A stretch of DNA of 64,000 nt from CBDBND01 sp965262665. GTDB lineage: Bacteria > Pseudomonadota > Alphaproteobacteria > Rhodospirillales > Rhodospirillaceae. Both the position numbers and the translations under genes were made by a program. Location: positions 3,286,001 through 3,350,000 of the forward strand of contig CBDHFR010000004.1 in the NCBI GenBank assembly GCA_965262665.1, in the 5' to 3' direction. The notes below the pieces were generated by a model, which was given only the letters and a program-made list of their open reading frames with translations, searched no databases and was not told the origin of the DNA. This document shows, in pieces, positions 1-7,656 of this stretch. How positions within the stretch are numbered: position 1 is the first letter of the stretch; every line of letters begins with the position of its first letter.

Positions 1-285
1 GATGTAAAACAGATCGTCGTGGATTTTCTCCCGTTCCCTCACCTGCCAGAAGCCGCGCCCGCGCTGGCCTTTCACGTCGACCCGGAACGACCGTTCCCCG
101 GGAGAAGTCGCCATCAGGTCCGTAAGTGGTGTTGTATTGCCCACGGTGAAGGCAACCTCGTAGTTCCTATTGCAGAGTTCACCTGCCACTGAGAATTGGG
201 CGGCCCGTTGGGTGAAGCGGCGCAAGTTTCTGGAGGCCATGGCGAAAAGGCTTTCCGGTCGAGTCCGGGTGTAACTGAATGCCAT
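1..285 (-). CDS. PD-(D/E)XK nuclease-like protein, 5' part (runs off window)
   Basis: An open frame of 95 codons starts at an ATG at 285 and runs off the left edge, so the C-terminus is unseen. The visible part reads as a compact nuclease-like fold: a segment with GELCNRNYEVAFTVGN, then a conserved Asp (TDLMA) and, about 20 residues on, RVDVKGQ, which fits the D...(D/E)xK arrangement of PD-(D/E)XK enzymes. It is divergent from the small XRE regulator at 370-600, an arrangement known for restriction endonucleases with controller proteins. The family call rests on motif pattern only. It could instead be a resolvase-like or repair nuclease of the same fold. Confidence 0.5.
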   Translation of the reverse strand, partial: MAFSYTRTRPESLFAMASRNLRRFTQRAAQFSVAGELCNRNYEVAFTVGNTTPLTDLMATSPGERSFRVDVKGQRGRGFWQVREREKIHDDLFYI

Positions 286-307
286 AGCCCCTCGCCGATC
301 CCCGCAA

Positions 308-339
308 GTCTAGAGAAATGTCACTGATCGCATGTAGAC
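308..339. promoter_or_regulatory. Operator-like inverted repeat between divergent nuclease and XRE genes
   Basis: GTCTA at 308-312 and TAGAC at 335-339 form a 32-nt symmetric site in the short divergent intergenic region. It contains GAAATGTCACT, which recurs exactly in one of the 32-nt palindromes near 38.2 kb. Position and symmetry suggest a binding site for the adjacent XRE regulator; this is inference. Confidence 0.35.
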
Positions 340-369
340 GAATAAGTGGCATTCCCGTTGCCTTGCCTC

Positions 370-600
370 ATGGATATCCTCCAACGGCTCGGCCAAAATG
401 TCCGGTATCTGCGCAAGAAAAAGGAGCTCTCGCAAGAGGAGCTTGGCTTCGAGTCCGGAATTCACCGCACCTACATCAGTGATGTAGAGCGTGGAACTCG
501 AAATCCCAGCGTTACCCAGCTCGCCAAGTTCGCAGAAGCGCTGGGAGTGACGCCGGGAAAATTGCTGGATGCCGATCCCAAGAAACGCACTGGGAGATGA
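370..600 (+). CDS. XRE-family transcriptional regulator (controller-like)
   Basis: Small helix-turn-helix protein of 76 residues from the ATG at 370 (a GTG at 346 would add 8 residues; neither has a clear ribosome binding site). It consists almost entirely of one HTH_3 domain: RYLRKKKELSQEELGF, then the recognition region GIHRTYISDVERGTRN, then PSVTQLAKFAEALGVTP. Size and composition match stand-alone XRE repressors and the C proteins of restriction-modification systems. It is divergent from a nuclease-like gene, consistent with autoregulation plus control of that gene. It is the only complete regulator in the damaged defence island at the left end. Confidence 0.8.
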   Translation: MDILQRLGQNVRYLRKKKELSQEELGFESGIHRTYISDVERGTRNPSVTQLAKFAEALGVTPGKLLDADPKKRTGR

Positions 601-619
601 GTGAAGTCCGTCAATGACA

Positions 620-668
620 GTGTTCTTTCTTCCGAAAACCTGTCCCTTTCGAAAACCTTATCCGGTTG
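620..668. repeat. Half copies (tandem) of the CGAAAACCT hairpin repeat
   Basis: Two left arms lie head to tail: TGTTCTTTCTTCCGAAAACC followed by TGTCCCTTTCGAAAACCTT and ATCCGGTTG. The complementary right arm is missing. They match the arms of the complete hairpin copies at 7533, 21384, 26866 and 45910. Confidence 0.6.
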
Positions 669-691
669 AAGTGCGGTTCGACCCTCTATAC

Positions 692-1496
692 GGCATTGTC
701 AGACTAACTGGCCCGGAACAGAAGAAGCCATAATAGAGGGCTCTCAGGCAGCAAGTTGACACCATTCGGCCAGGGCGGTGGCTCGGGCTTGTTTGAAAGT
801 ATCGCGGCGGGTGAGATGGCGTTGGTGGTTGAAATGGTTGTAGATCGAGGCATGGACGGAGGCGAACTTCTGCAGGGTCTTGATGTCTCTGAACCGAGCC
901 ATTGCCCCTTCCCGTCGTCGGAAGGGCCGATGTGAGTTTTCCGCTAGATTGTTGAGCCAACGACCGCAGGTCTGGGCGGCCGCAGTGCCGATCACCTTCA
1001 TCGCCGCCCGGTATGACTGTAGCCTGTCCGTGACGATCGTGGCCGGTCGGCCATAACGCTTCATGGCACGTTTAAGGATTTCAAGCGCAGCCCTGTGATC
1101 CCGCCGTTTCGTGGCATAGACCTCTAGCACTTCGCCTTCATGGTCAACGGCACGCCATAGATAATGTGTTTCGCCATTGATCCGGACAAATACCTCATCA
1201 AGATGCCAGCGCCAATTCGACCAGTTGCGCTGGTCTATCCGCCTCTTCCGGATCTCGGCCGCAAACAACGGGCCAAGGCGGTTCCACCAGTACCGCACGG
1301 CTTCATGGCAAATGTCGATGCCGCGCTCGAACAGGAGATCTTCGACCTGACGCAACGACAGCGGATAGCGGATATACGTCATCACCGCTAAGCGGATGAC
1401 CTCGGGCGAGCTGTTGAAATAACGGAAGGGATTTTGCATCGCCGGAGGCTAGAAGACCTTAATTCCCAGCTCAAGGCAATTTAGTCTGACAGTGCC
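692..1496 (-). mobile_element. IS6-family insertion sequence, copy A (805 bp)
   Basis: Ends are GGCATTGTCAGACTAA at 692 and TTAGTCTGACAGTGCC ending at 1496. The 8-bp flanks (ctctatac and gatcaatg) differ, so there is no target duplication. It separates the XRE region from a type I restriction remnant, as expected if it mediated a deletion. Confidence 0.95.
744..1439 (-). CDS. IS6-family transposase (copy A)
   Basis: DDE transposase of 231 residues, full length for this IS6 subgroup. Catalytic residues are visible as D81 in WHLDEVF, D138 in IVTDRL and E167 in NLAENSH, followed by the basic RRRE segment. The N-terminal HTH-like part begins MQNPFRYFNSSPE. This copy has the TYIRYPLS block shared with copy F and the GTAAAQTCGRW block shared with copy B, so it is a mosaic relative to the other copies. 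Confidence 0.95.
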   Translation of the reverse strand: MQNPFRYFNSSPEVIRLAVMTYIRYPLSLRQVEDLLFERGIDICHEAVRYWWNRLGPLFAAEIRKRRIDQRNWSNWRWHLDEVFVRINGETHYLWRAVDHEGEVLEVYATKRRDHRAALEILKRAMKRYGRPATIVTDRLQSYRAAMKVIGTAAAQTCGRWLNNLAENSHRPFRRREGAMARFRDIKTLQKFASVHASIYNHFNHQRHLTRRDTFKQARATALAEWCQLAA

Positions 1497-1596
1497 GATC
1501 AATGCCCTTTCCATCCAAAAGCGTAGCCTGGTGCAGAAGCTCCTTGCTGGGGAGTGGAGGGTCAAAGTTGCCTCGGATTGTGAGGCAGTAGCATGA
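1497..1596 (+). pseudogene. hsdS: hsdS C-terminal fragment (type I restriction specificity subunit)
   Basis: Immediately after IS6 copy A an open frame reads INALSIQKRSLVQKLLAGEW and ends at a TGA (1594-1596) that overlaps the ATG of the next gene. This is the typical C-terminal coiled-coil tail of HsdS, where the last helix ends in a QKLLxGEWRV-like motif. Everything upstream, including hsdM and both target recognition domains, is missing. The fragment is only about 32 residues, so the call leans on the next gene and on the hsdR fragment downstream. Confidence 0.55.
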
Positions 1597-3004
1597 GCAA
1601 AAGCAAAAAAATGCGAACCCTTAATATCCGCCTTCTTAGAAAGGGTTGGAAACCGGAGGATGCTTTCACCCAGACATTCGCTACCGGGGCTGTTCGCGGA
1701 TTAAAGGAACATCCATGGGGAGCTGTCGATGGTGCTCGCCTTTTTATTGGGCAAATCTACTCAAACCGCCCTGGCTGGCTCACGATTCTCATAGAGGTCA
1801 GTCCCGACCTGCCCGAGGATATTTCTACAGGCGGCGCAGGTGCGGTTTTGTTTGTTCCTGCCGGAGGTAGACAAGCTGCTGTCTGCTTTGGTCATGTTCA
1901 TATAGCTCTTAACGACGATGCATTTGAGCGCCAATTTGGCTTGAAAGTGACGCTTAACACGGTCCCACGCAACCAACTGCGGTCAATCGATCTTGCCACT
2001 CCGGATGCGGTGACATTTCAGAAGCGAGTACAAGCAAGCAAGGATAGTGACGTTCAGGACTTTGGCGTCGACATGCTCCGAGATCTTGCACGTGTCGCCG
2101 GTGGTACTCCCCGCAGTGCAAGCTTTGCGCGCTTTGTCGCGGGTAAAAATAGTCTCTCCATCACATGTCATGTTGAGGCGGATAAAATTCATGAAAAGTG
2201 TGCTGAGATTATTACCGAATACAAAAAAGAGACCTACCGCACGGAATTTGCATGGGTGGATAACATGCGGACCATCGAGGAGAAGGATACGGTCGAAAAG
2301 TTGGATAAAAGGCTCGAAAAGGCAATCAATAATCTCAGGGTAGGCAAGGAGAGTGACCTTCACATGACGCCGCCAGAGATCGTCAACTACACAGAAGGAT
2401 CTCTACTTCACTACAACGGCTTTGGTAGCCACGGAAAGAATTTTCATAGCCTATCTATCGACGATTATGTTGGTGAGCTGAACCGATGCGAATTCAAAGG
2501 CGACATTACTAAAATTAAGGAAAGGCATCGCGTTAAGGCTAAAGAGGACGCCGAAGGCGACTTTGCTGAAAAGTGGCGAGTCTATGATTGCTTCGTATAT
2601 GAGACGAGTCTCGGTAAAGGCGCAGATGAAGCCGCCTATGTGTTGTTTGCGGGCAACTGGTACCAGGTTGAAAAATCATTCAAGAAAAGAATAGAGGCGG
2701 CGTTTGATGCTATAGATCGAGTCACCATTGTCGGAGCTACAAGCTGTCACAATGAACAAGAGTTAATTGCTGAGCTCGAAAAAGATCGGGGCGACCTTGT
2801 TAAGCTTGACCAGGAGAAAATAAATCCGGGTGACGTCAAGTGGGCTAACTTAGAGCCATGCGACTTCCTTTCGGACAAGAAAGAATTCATTCATTTAAAA
2901 GATGGGCATTCTTCCGGTCCGATTAGTCACCTTTGGTCTCAAGGTGTCGTGAGCGCAGATGCGTTTGTCTCAGATAAGGTTTTTAGGAAGAAGCTACGCT
3001 CTAA

Positions 3005-3911
3005 GAGGCCGTTTCGAAAGGGGTTGAGTGGCCGGTGTCGATGTGATTCCAGGAAGGTTGCTGAAACCGATCTGGAGCCGCCATGTGGACGCCGACCACC
3101 CGAGAGCAGCATAGCCGCAAGGCGCTGCGTTATCAGACTGATTTGACCGATGCGGAGTGGGTTGTGATCGAGCCTCATTTGCCTCCGGCTCATGGCACGG
3201 GACGGCCCCGGTCATGGCCGATGCGAGAGATCGTCAACGGCATTTTCTACGTGATGCGGGCTGGCTGCCCTTGGCGCTTGCTGCCAAGCGATTTACCACC
3301 GTGGGGCACGATCTATCGCTGGTTCGCTAAGTTCCGCGACGACGGCCTCCTTGAGAAGATCAACCACTTTCTGGTCATGGCCGATCGCGAGCGGGTCGGA
3401 CGCGAGGCCAGCCCGAGCGGCGCGATTATCGACAGCCAGAGCGTCAAGACGACCGAGGCTGGTGGCCCCCGCGGCTACGATGCGGGCAAGAAGATCAAGG
3501 GGCGCAAGCGCCACGCGCTGGTCGACACCGACGGGCGCGGCCTCGTGCTCGAGGCGCATCCGGCGAGTATCCAGGACCGCGATGGTGGCGGGCCGCTGCT
3601 GTGCGCCTCACGCGGCTCGTTTCCGTTCATCGAGAAGGTCTTTGCCGACAGCGGCTACGCCGGCGAGAAGGTCGCCACGGCCACCATGATCGCCGTCGAG
3701 ATCGTGCGCAAAAGCCCCGATCAGGTCGGCTTCGCCGTCCAACCGCGCCGCTGGGTCGTGGAGCGCTTCTTCGCCTGGATCAACCGCAACCGGCGACTGG
3801 CAAAGGACTTCGAGGCCACCATCGCCTCGGCCCGCGCCTTCCTCTACGCCGCCTCCGTCATGCTCCTCGTCCGCAGATTGGCCCGAGCCGCATGACTTTC
3901 GAAACCGACTC
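3005..3911 (+). mobile_element. IS5-family insertion sequence, copy 1 (907 bp)
   Basis: Terminal repeats GAGGCCGTTTCGAAA at 3005 and TTTCGAAACCGACTC ending at 3911. The 3-bp target duplication TAA lies at 3002-3004 and 3912-3914, a TNA duplication usual for this part of the IS5 family. This is a clean insertion, unlike the IS6 copies. Confidence 0.95.
3083..3895 (+). CDS. IS5-family transposase (copy 1)
   Basis: Transposase of 270 residues. N-terminal DUF4096-type domain (LTDAEWVVIEPHLPP ... GIFYVMRAGCPWRLLP), then a DDE domain with D117 in IIDSQSVK, D189 in VFADSGYAG and E227 in WVVERFFAWINRNRRL. It differs from copy 2 at one visible residue (Asp instead of Ala at position 23). Inserted in the same direction as the gene it disrupts. 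Confidence 0.95.
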   Translation: MWTPTTREQHSRKALRYQTDLTDAEWVVIEPHLPPAHGTGRPRSWPMREIVNGIFYVMRAGCPWRLLPSDLPPWGTIYRWFAKFRDDGLLEKINHFLVMADRERVGREASPSGAIIDSQSVKTTEAGGPRGYDAGKKIKGRKRHALVDTDGRGLVLEAHPASIQDRDGGGPLLCASRGSFPFIEKVFADSGYAGEKVATATMIAVEIVRKSPDQVGFAVQPRRWVVERFFAWINRNRRLAKDFEATIASARAFLYAASVMLLVRRLARAA

Positions 3912-4157
3912 TAAGGTGAAATCGAAGAAGCCTGGATTCGAAGCATACCTACCAAAGAGCACAGAAAAAGTAGTCCGTGAAGATTATCGTGTGGTTTTTG
4001 GCATCATGCGGAAGCCCTATGCGGACGGTAGCTTGGGATTGCCGTTCTTCAGCAAGGTCAGTCTACAAGCCGCAGTTGGAAGGATTGAACAGTTCGGCAT
4101 CCCTATCGCAATTGAGCTTATTCAAAAGCCTTCATCTGACGAAGCGGGAGATGAGGA

Positions 4158-4373
4158 ATGAGCGAACAAGTGTTTAACGCTGCCGAAAAGCATCAGTCTC
4201 AAATCCCCGCAATCCAGATTCTGGTGGCGCTGGGATTCAAACCGATCTCGCAAACGGATGCGATTGCAATGCGGGGAGGCAGGCTCCGCAATGTGGTTCT
4301 GGACGATGTGCTTGTCGAACAACTGCTCAAGACTGTCAACGCCGGAATAAATATCCACCACTCCCCGGAGTAA
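4158..4373 (+). pseudogene. hsdR: hsdR N-terminal fragment (type I restriction endonuclease)
   Basis: The start codon at 4158 overlaps the stop of the TIGR04141-like gene. About 56 residues match the start of HsdR subunits: QIPAIQILVALGFKPISQ, then RGGRLRNVVLDDVLVEQLLK. After LLK the frame departs from the family and stops at 4373, 25 bp before IS6 copy B. The nuclease and translocase domains of an HsdR of about 1000 residues are gone, so restriction activity is lost. Confidence 0.75.
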
Positions 4374-4398
4374 AAGTACACCACTGCGATGTCTCGTA

Positions 4399-5203
4399 GG
4401 CATTGTCAGACTAACTGGCCCGGAGCAGAAGAAGCCATAATAGAGGACTTTTAGGCTGCAAGTTGACGCCATTCGTCCAAGGCGGTGGCTCGGGCTTGTT
4501 TGAAAGTATCGCGGCGGTTGAGATGGCGTTGGTGGTTGAAATGGTTGTAGATCGAGGCATGGACGGAGGCGAACTTCTGCAGGGTCTTGATGTCTCTGAA
4601 CCGAGCCATTGCCCCTTCCCGTCGTCGGAAGGGCCGATGTGAGTTTTCCGCTAGGTTGTTGAGCCAACGACCGCAGGTCTGGGCGGCCGCAGTGCCGATC
4701 ACCTTCATCGCCGCCCGGTATGACTGTAGCCTGTCCGTGACGATCGTGGCCGGTCGGCCATAACGCTTCATGGCACGTTTAAGGATTTCAAGCGCAGCCC
4801 TGTGATCCCGCCGTTTCGTGGCATAGACCTCTAGCACTTCGCCTTCATGGTCAACGGCACGCCATAGATAATGTGTTTCGCCATTGATCCGGACAAATAC
4901 CTCATCAAGATGCCAGCGCCAATTCGACCAGTTGCGCCGGTCTATCCGCCTCTTCCGGATCTCGGTGGCAAACAACGGGCCAAAGCGGTTCCACCAGTAC
5001 CGTACGGTCTCATGGCAGATGTCGATGCCGCGCTCGAACAGGAGATCTTCGACCTGTCTCAGCGACAAGGGATAACGGACATACAGCATCACAGCGCTGC
5101 GGATGACCTCGGGCGAGCTATTGAAATAACGGAAGGGATTGTGCATCGCCGGAGGCTACGAGACCTTACGTCCCCGCTCAAGCCGATTTAGTCTGACAAT
5201 GCC
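4399..5203 (-). mobile_element. IS6-family insertion sequence, copy B (805 bp)
   Basis: Ends GGCATTGTCAGACTAA at 4399 and TTAGTCTGACAATGCC ending at 5203. Flanks gtctcgta and ggccatcg do not match. It joins a truncated hsdR head to the middle of an E2-like gene. Confidence 0.95.
4451..5146 (-). CDS. IS6-family transposase (copy B)
   Basis: 231 residues with D81, D138 and E167 in place. N-terminal block SAVMLYVRYPLS as in copies E, G and H, but C-terminal block GTAAAQTCGRW as in copy A, evidence of exchange between copies. Confidence 0.95.
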   Translation of the reverse strand: MHNPFRYFNSSPEVIRSAVMLYVRYPLSLRQVEDLLFERGIDICHETVRYWWNRFGPLFATEIRKRRIDRRNWSNWRWHLDEVFVRINGETHYLWRAVDHEGEVLEVYATKRRDHRAALEILKRAMKRYGRPATIVTDRLQSYRAAMKVIGTAAAQTCGRWLNNLAENSHRPFRRREGAMARFRDIKTLQKFASVHASIYNHFNHQRHLNRRDTFKQARATALDEWRQLAA

Positions 5204-5477
5204 GGCCATCGGCGCGCGCTACGATCCGGAGCAATCCTGGCTGGGAGGCCACATTCCCGCCCAGTATCCATATGCCGACATCTATCCGGTGTTTATGGGC
5301 GCCGCGGTACGGCGCCGGGACGGCAAGCCCTTCGAGGCGCCGATCACCGCGGGGCACAATTTTTGCGGGCGCCCGGCAATCCAGATCTCCCGGCGGAACA
5401 ACCGGATGCAGAATTCCGGTCAGACTGCCGTGGCTAAGTTCTTGAAGATCCTCGACTTCCTGGGAAACGTCCAATGA
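5204..5477 (+). pseudogene. E2-like (ubiquitin-conjugating fold) protein, C-terminal part
   Basis: An open frame continues straight out of IS6 copy B and ends at 5477, overlapping the next start codon (ATGA). The translation has IPAQYPYADIYPVFM, then APITAGHNFCGRPAIQISRR, then QTAVAKFLKILDFL. This resembles prokaryotic E2-family proteins: the YPxxxxYPxF segment and a Cys in HNFCGRP that could be the conjugating cysteine. Its position, translationally coupled upstream of a JAB-E1 fusion, supports the call. The N-terminal half is lost. Family assignment is inference from pattern plus operon context. Confidence 0.55.
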
Positions 5478-6844
5478 AGAGCGAACCGACATGCGACGTC
5501 GCGATCAGGGAAGAGGATCACGACCGCCTGATGGCGCATCTCTATCCGGGCGACGGCGACGAATACGGCGCGGTCCTGCGGGCAGGGATCATGTCCTGCG
5601 GCGCCGGGCTTCGCCTGCTGGTCAATGCCGTGGAGCCGGCGCGCATAGGCACGGACTACGTTCCCGGGAAGTACGGTTACCGCGCGCTCGATCCTACGTT
5701 CATTCACAGGCAGATCGTGCGATGCCGGGACGAGCGCATGGCCTACCTGGCAGTGCACAATCACGGTTCGGACACGTCCGTACGCTTCAGCAGAGTTGAT
5801 CTGGAGTCGCACGAACGGGGCTATCCGGCTTTGCGCGACATCGGCAAGGGCGTGCCGGTCGGCGCGCTGGTGTTCGGGCGCCGCGCGGTAGCTGCGGACA
5901 TCTGGATGCCCGACGGTGCGCGCCGGGCGCTCGGGTCGTACCGAATCGTCGGACGGACCATCAGAAGGCTGTATGCCAACCCGCAGCGGGCGGCCAAGGC
6001 GGGCGCCGGCTTCGATCGGCAGGTGCGCATGTTCGGCAATGCCGGGCAGGCCGTACTAGGGGCAAGCAAGGTGGCGGTGGTCGGGCTGGGTGGCGTCGGC
6101 TCCCTGGTCGCGGAATACCTCGCGCGCCTCGGGGTCGGACAGCTTGTGCTGGTCGATCTCGACGTCATCGAGGACACCAACCTGTCCCGGGTCGTCGGCG
6201 CGACGTCCACGGATGTGGAGACCGGGCAGTTCAAGACGCAGATCGCCGTGCGGCACCTGCGGGAAGCAAGACCGGATATCCGTCTGGAGGCGATACGGGG
6301 CGACGTTGCGAACGACGCGATCGCGATGAAGCTGCGGGACTGCGATTTCATTTTCCTGGCGGCGGACTCGATGCGGGGCCGGCTCGTGGTGAACGCGCTG
6401 GTGCATCAGTATTTGATTCCTGCGGTTCAGATGGGCGCCAAGATCAGGCCGGGCGCGGGCGGCTCGATCGAAGAGGCCATGTGCGCGGTCCGGCAGCTGC
6501 GGCCGGGAACGGGGTGCCTCTGGTGCAACGGGCTGATCGATGGAACCCAGCTGGCGATCGAGGCGAAGACGGATGAGGAACGCAAGGCCCAGGACTACGG
6601 AGTAAGGGAACCCGATCCCAGCGTGATCACACTCAATGCCGTGGCTGCGGGACAGGCGGTGAACGACTTCGTGTTCGATTTCCTCGATTTGCGGTCGGAG
6701 AGCGGGGACGCGGTGTATCAACACCATCATTTCCTGCGGCATACCGTGCAGAACGTGGTTCCGCGCAAGGACCCGGACTGCCGGGAGTGTGGGAGAAGGT
6801 TGGGCGTGGGTGAAGCGATGGACTTGCCGACAACGACGGGATGA
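5474..6844 (+). CDS. JAB deubiquitinase-like / ThiF E1-like fusion protein
   Basis: Protein of 456 residues with two domains. Residues about 10-165 are a JAB/MPN metalloprotease: the acidic residue in GDEYGAV (E30) and the zinc motif H95-x-H97 ... S106, D109 (HNHGSDTSVRFSRVD). Residues about 175-440 are a ThiF/MoeB/E1-type adenylyltransferase: nucleotide loop GLGGVGS (204-210), VDLDVIEDTNLSR (227-239), and two CxxC pairs (C347/C350 and C435/C438) likely binding structural zinc. E2-JAB-E1 operons are known bacterial ubiquitin-like conjugation systems, many with antiphage roles. The upstream E2 gene is truncated by an IS6 copy and no ubiquitin-like protein is visible, so the pathway is probably inactive here even though this gene is intact. 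Confidence 0.85.
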   Translation: MKSEPTCDVAIREEDHDRLMAHLYPGDGDEYGAVLRAGIMSCGAGLRLLVNAVEPARIGTDYVPGKYGYRALDPTFIHRQIVRCRDERMAYLAVHNHGSDTSVRFSRVDLESHERGYPALRDIGKGVPVGALVFGRRAVAADIWMPDGARRALGSYRIVGRTIRRLYANPQRAAKAGAGFDRQVRMFGNAGQAVLGASKVAVVGLGGVGSLVAEYLARLGVGQLVLVDLDVIEDTNLSRVVGATSTDVETGQFKTQIAVRHLREARPDIRLEAIRGDVANDAIAMKLRDCDFIFLAADSMRGRLVVNALVHQYLIPAVQMGAKIRPGAGGSIEEAMCAVRQLRPGTGCLWCNGLIDGTQLAIEAKTDEERKAQDYGVREPDPSVITLNAVAAGQAVNDFVFDFLDLRSESGDAVYQHHHFLRHTVQNVVPRKDPDCRECGRRLGVGEAMDLPTTTG

Positions 6845-6972
6845 GTGACCGCCGCGATCACAGACTGCTTCGTGGAGGGTTGGTGTGCGGGCGCATCGTT
6901 CGGTGACCCCCAAGCACAGCATTTCGACATGCTGGTGCAGGAATGAGCTTGAATAGGTGGAAGGAGCAAAAG

Positions 6973-7050
6973 GGCACTGTCAGACTAAATTGCCTTGAGC
7001 CAGGAAGTAAGCTTCCCTAGCCTCAGACCATGCAAAATCCCTTCCGTTAT
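6973..7050 (+). mobile_element. IS6 5'-end remnant fused to dinB
   Basis: Starts GGCACTGTCAGACTAA at 6973 and includes the transposase start (ATGCAAAATCCCTTCCGTTA). It stops at about 7050, where a dinB fragment begins. The rest of the element is missing. The 128 bp upstream (6845-6972) hold only a 21-codon frame overlapping the JAB-E1 stop. Confidence 0.85.
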
Positions 7051-7511
7051 CCTCGGAGACCACACTTGATGAAGACCTGTCCCATGCGGAGGACCTGCGC
7101 CCCATCCTGTGGCAACTTGCCGAGACCGTGGCGCGGCGCCTGAGGAAAGCCGGCCTCTCTGGCAGAGGTGTCACACTGAAACTGAAGACGTCAGACTTTC
7201 GCGCTATCACGCGTACGCGGCACCTGAGTAACCCCACACAATCGGCGGAGGATATGATCCGGGTCGCCGGGCCCCTCCTTACCCGCGAGACAGACGGCCG
7301 GGCCTTTCGCCTGATCGGCATCGGTGTCCACGATCTGGGCCCGGCCGGACCGACCGGCCAGGGCGACCTCTTCGGTGTCGCATCCCCCACCGAGGGCAAG
7401 GTCGATAAGGCCCTCGACGCGGTGCGGGAGAAATTCGGTGAAGACGCAGTCCGCAGGGGACGGAGTTTCGGAACGAAGCTTCGCCGGCAAGGACCGTCCA
7501 AAGTGGAATAA
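7051..7511 (+). pseudogene. dinB: DNA polymerase IV C-terminal fragment
   Basis: The frame opens at the junction with the IS6 remnant (SSETTLDEDLSHAEDL) and runs to 7511. It contains the little-finger domain of Y-family polymerase IV: RRLRKAGLSGRGVTLKLKT, SDFRAITRTRHL, FRLIGIGVHDL and a C-terminal ALDAVREKFGEDAV. The palm and fingers domains with the catalytic acidic residues, about 200 residues, are missing, so it cannot be an active polymerase. The fragment is fused at an IS6 end, again without a matching flank. Confidence 0.85.
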
Positions 7512-7532
7512 GTATTCGGCTCTAACACTGGT

Positions 7533-7610
7533 GTGCTTTCCGAAAACCTAATCCACACCTAGACAGTTTGCGTCATCAAGGTCGGCGGGTGAGGTTTTCG
7601 GAAAGAACAG
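7533..7610. repeat. Complete hairpin repeat, copy a (CGAAAACCT family)
   Basis: Perfect 14-bp arms CTTTCCGAAAACCT (7536-7549) and AGGTTTTCGGAAAG (7592-7605) around a 42-nt centre. The interior ATCCACACCT..ACAGTTTGC is shared with the copy at 45910. It lies between the dinB fragment and the DUF3500 gene and could also fold as a transcript hairpin. Confidence 0.8.
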
Positions 7611-7656
7611 ATCATACCCAACTGCGCCCGGTTACCCATCAGCACAAGAAATCGCC

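Larger units (their letters stand above)
1593..4161 (+). pseudogene. TIGR04141/DUF6119-like protein, split by IS5 insertion
   Basis: A gene of about 552 residues starts at ATG 1593, overlaps the hsdS tail by 4 bp, and is interrupted after 3004 by an IS5 element. The frame resumes exactly at 3915 and ends at 4161: removing the IS and one TAA duplication restores a continuous frame across KKLRSK and VKSKKPGFEA. Late motifs FIHLKDGHSSGPISHLWSQG and the length fit the sporadically distributed TIGR04141 family, which I recall as being associated with restriction loci; that association is from memory. No enzymatic function is assigned. The gene overlaps the hsdR fragment at its 3' end, so it was part of one operon hsdS-TIGR04141-hsdR. 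In its current state it is disrupted. Confidence 0.7.

Noticed and set aside
4871..5191. Recurrent about 106-codon plus-strand frame starting MCFAIDPDKYLIKMPAPIRP
   Set aside because: It appears antisense to every IS6 transposase and simply reflects the complementary strand of that gene.
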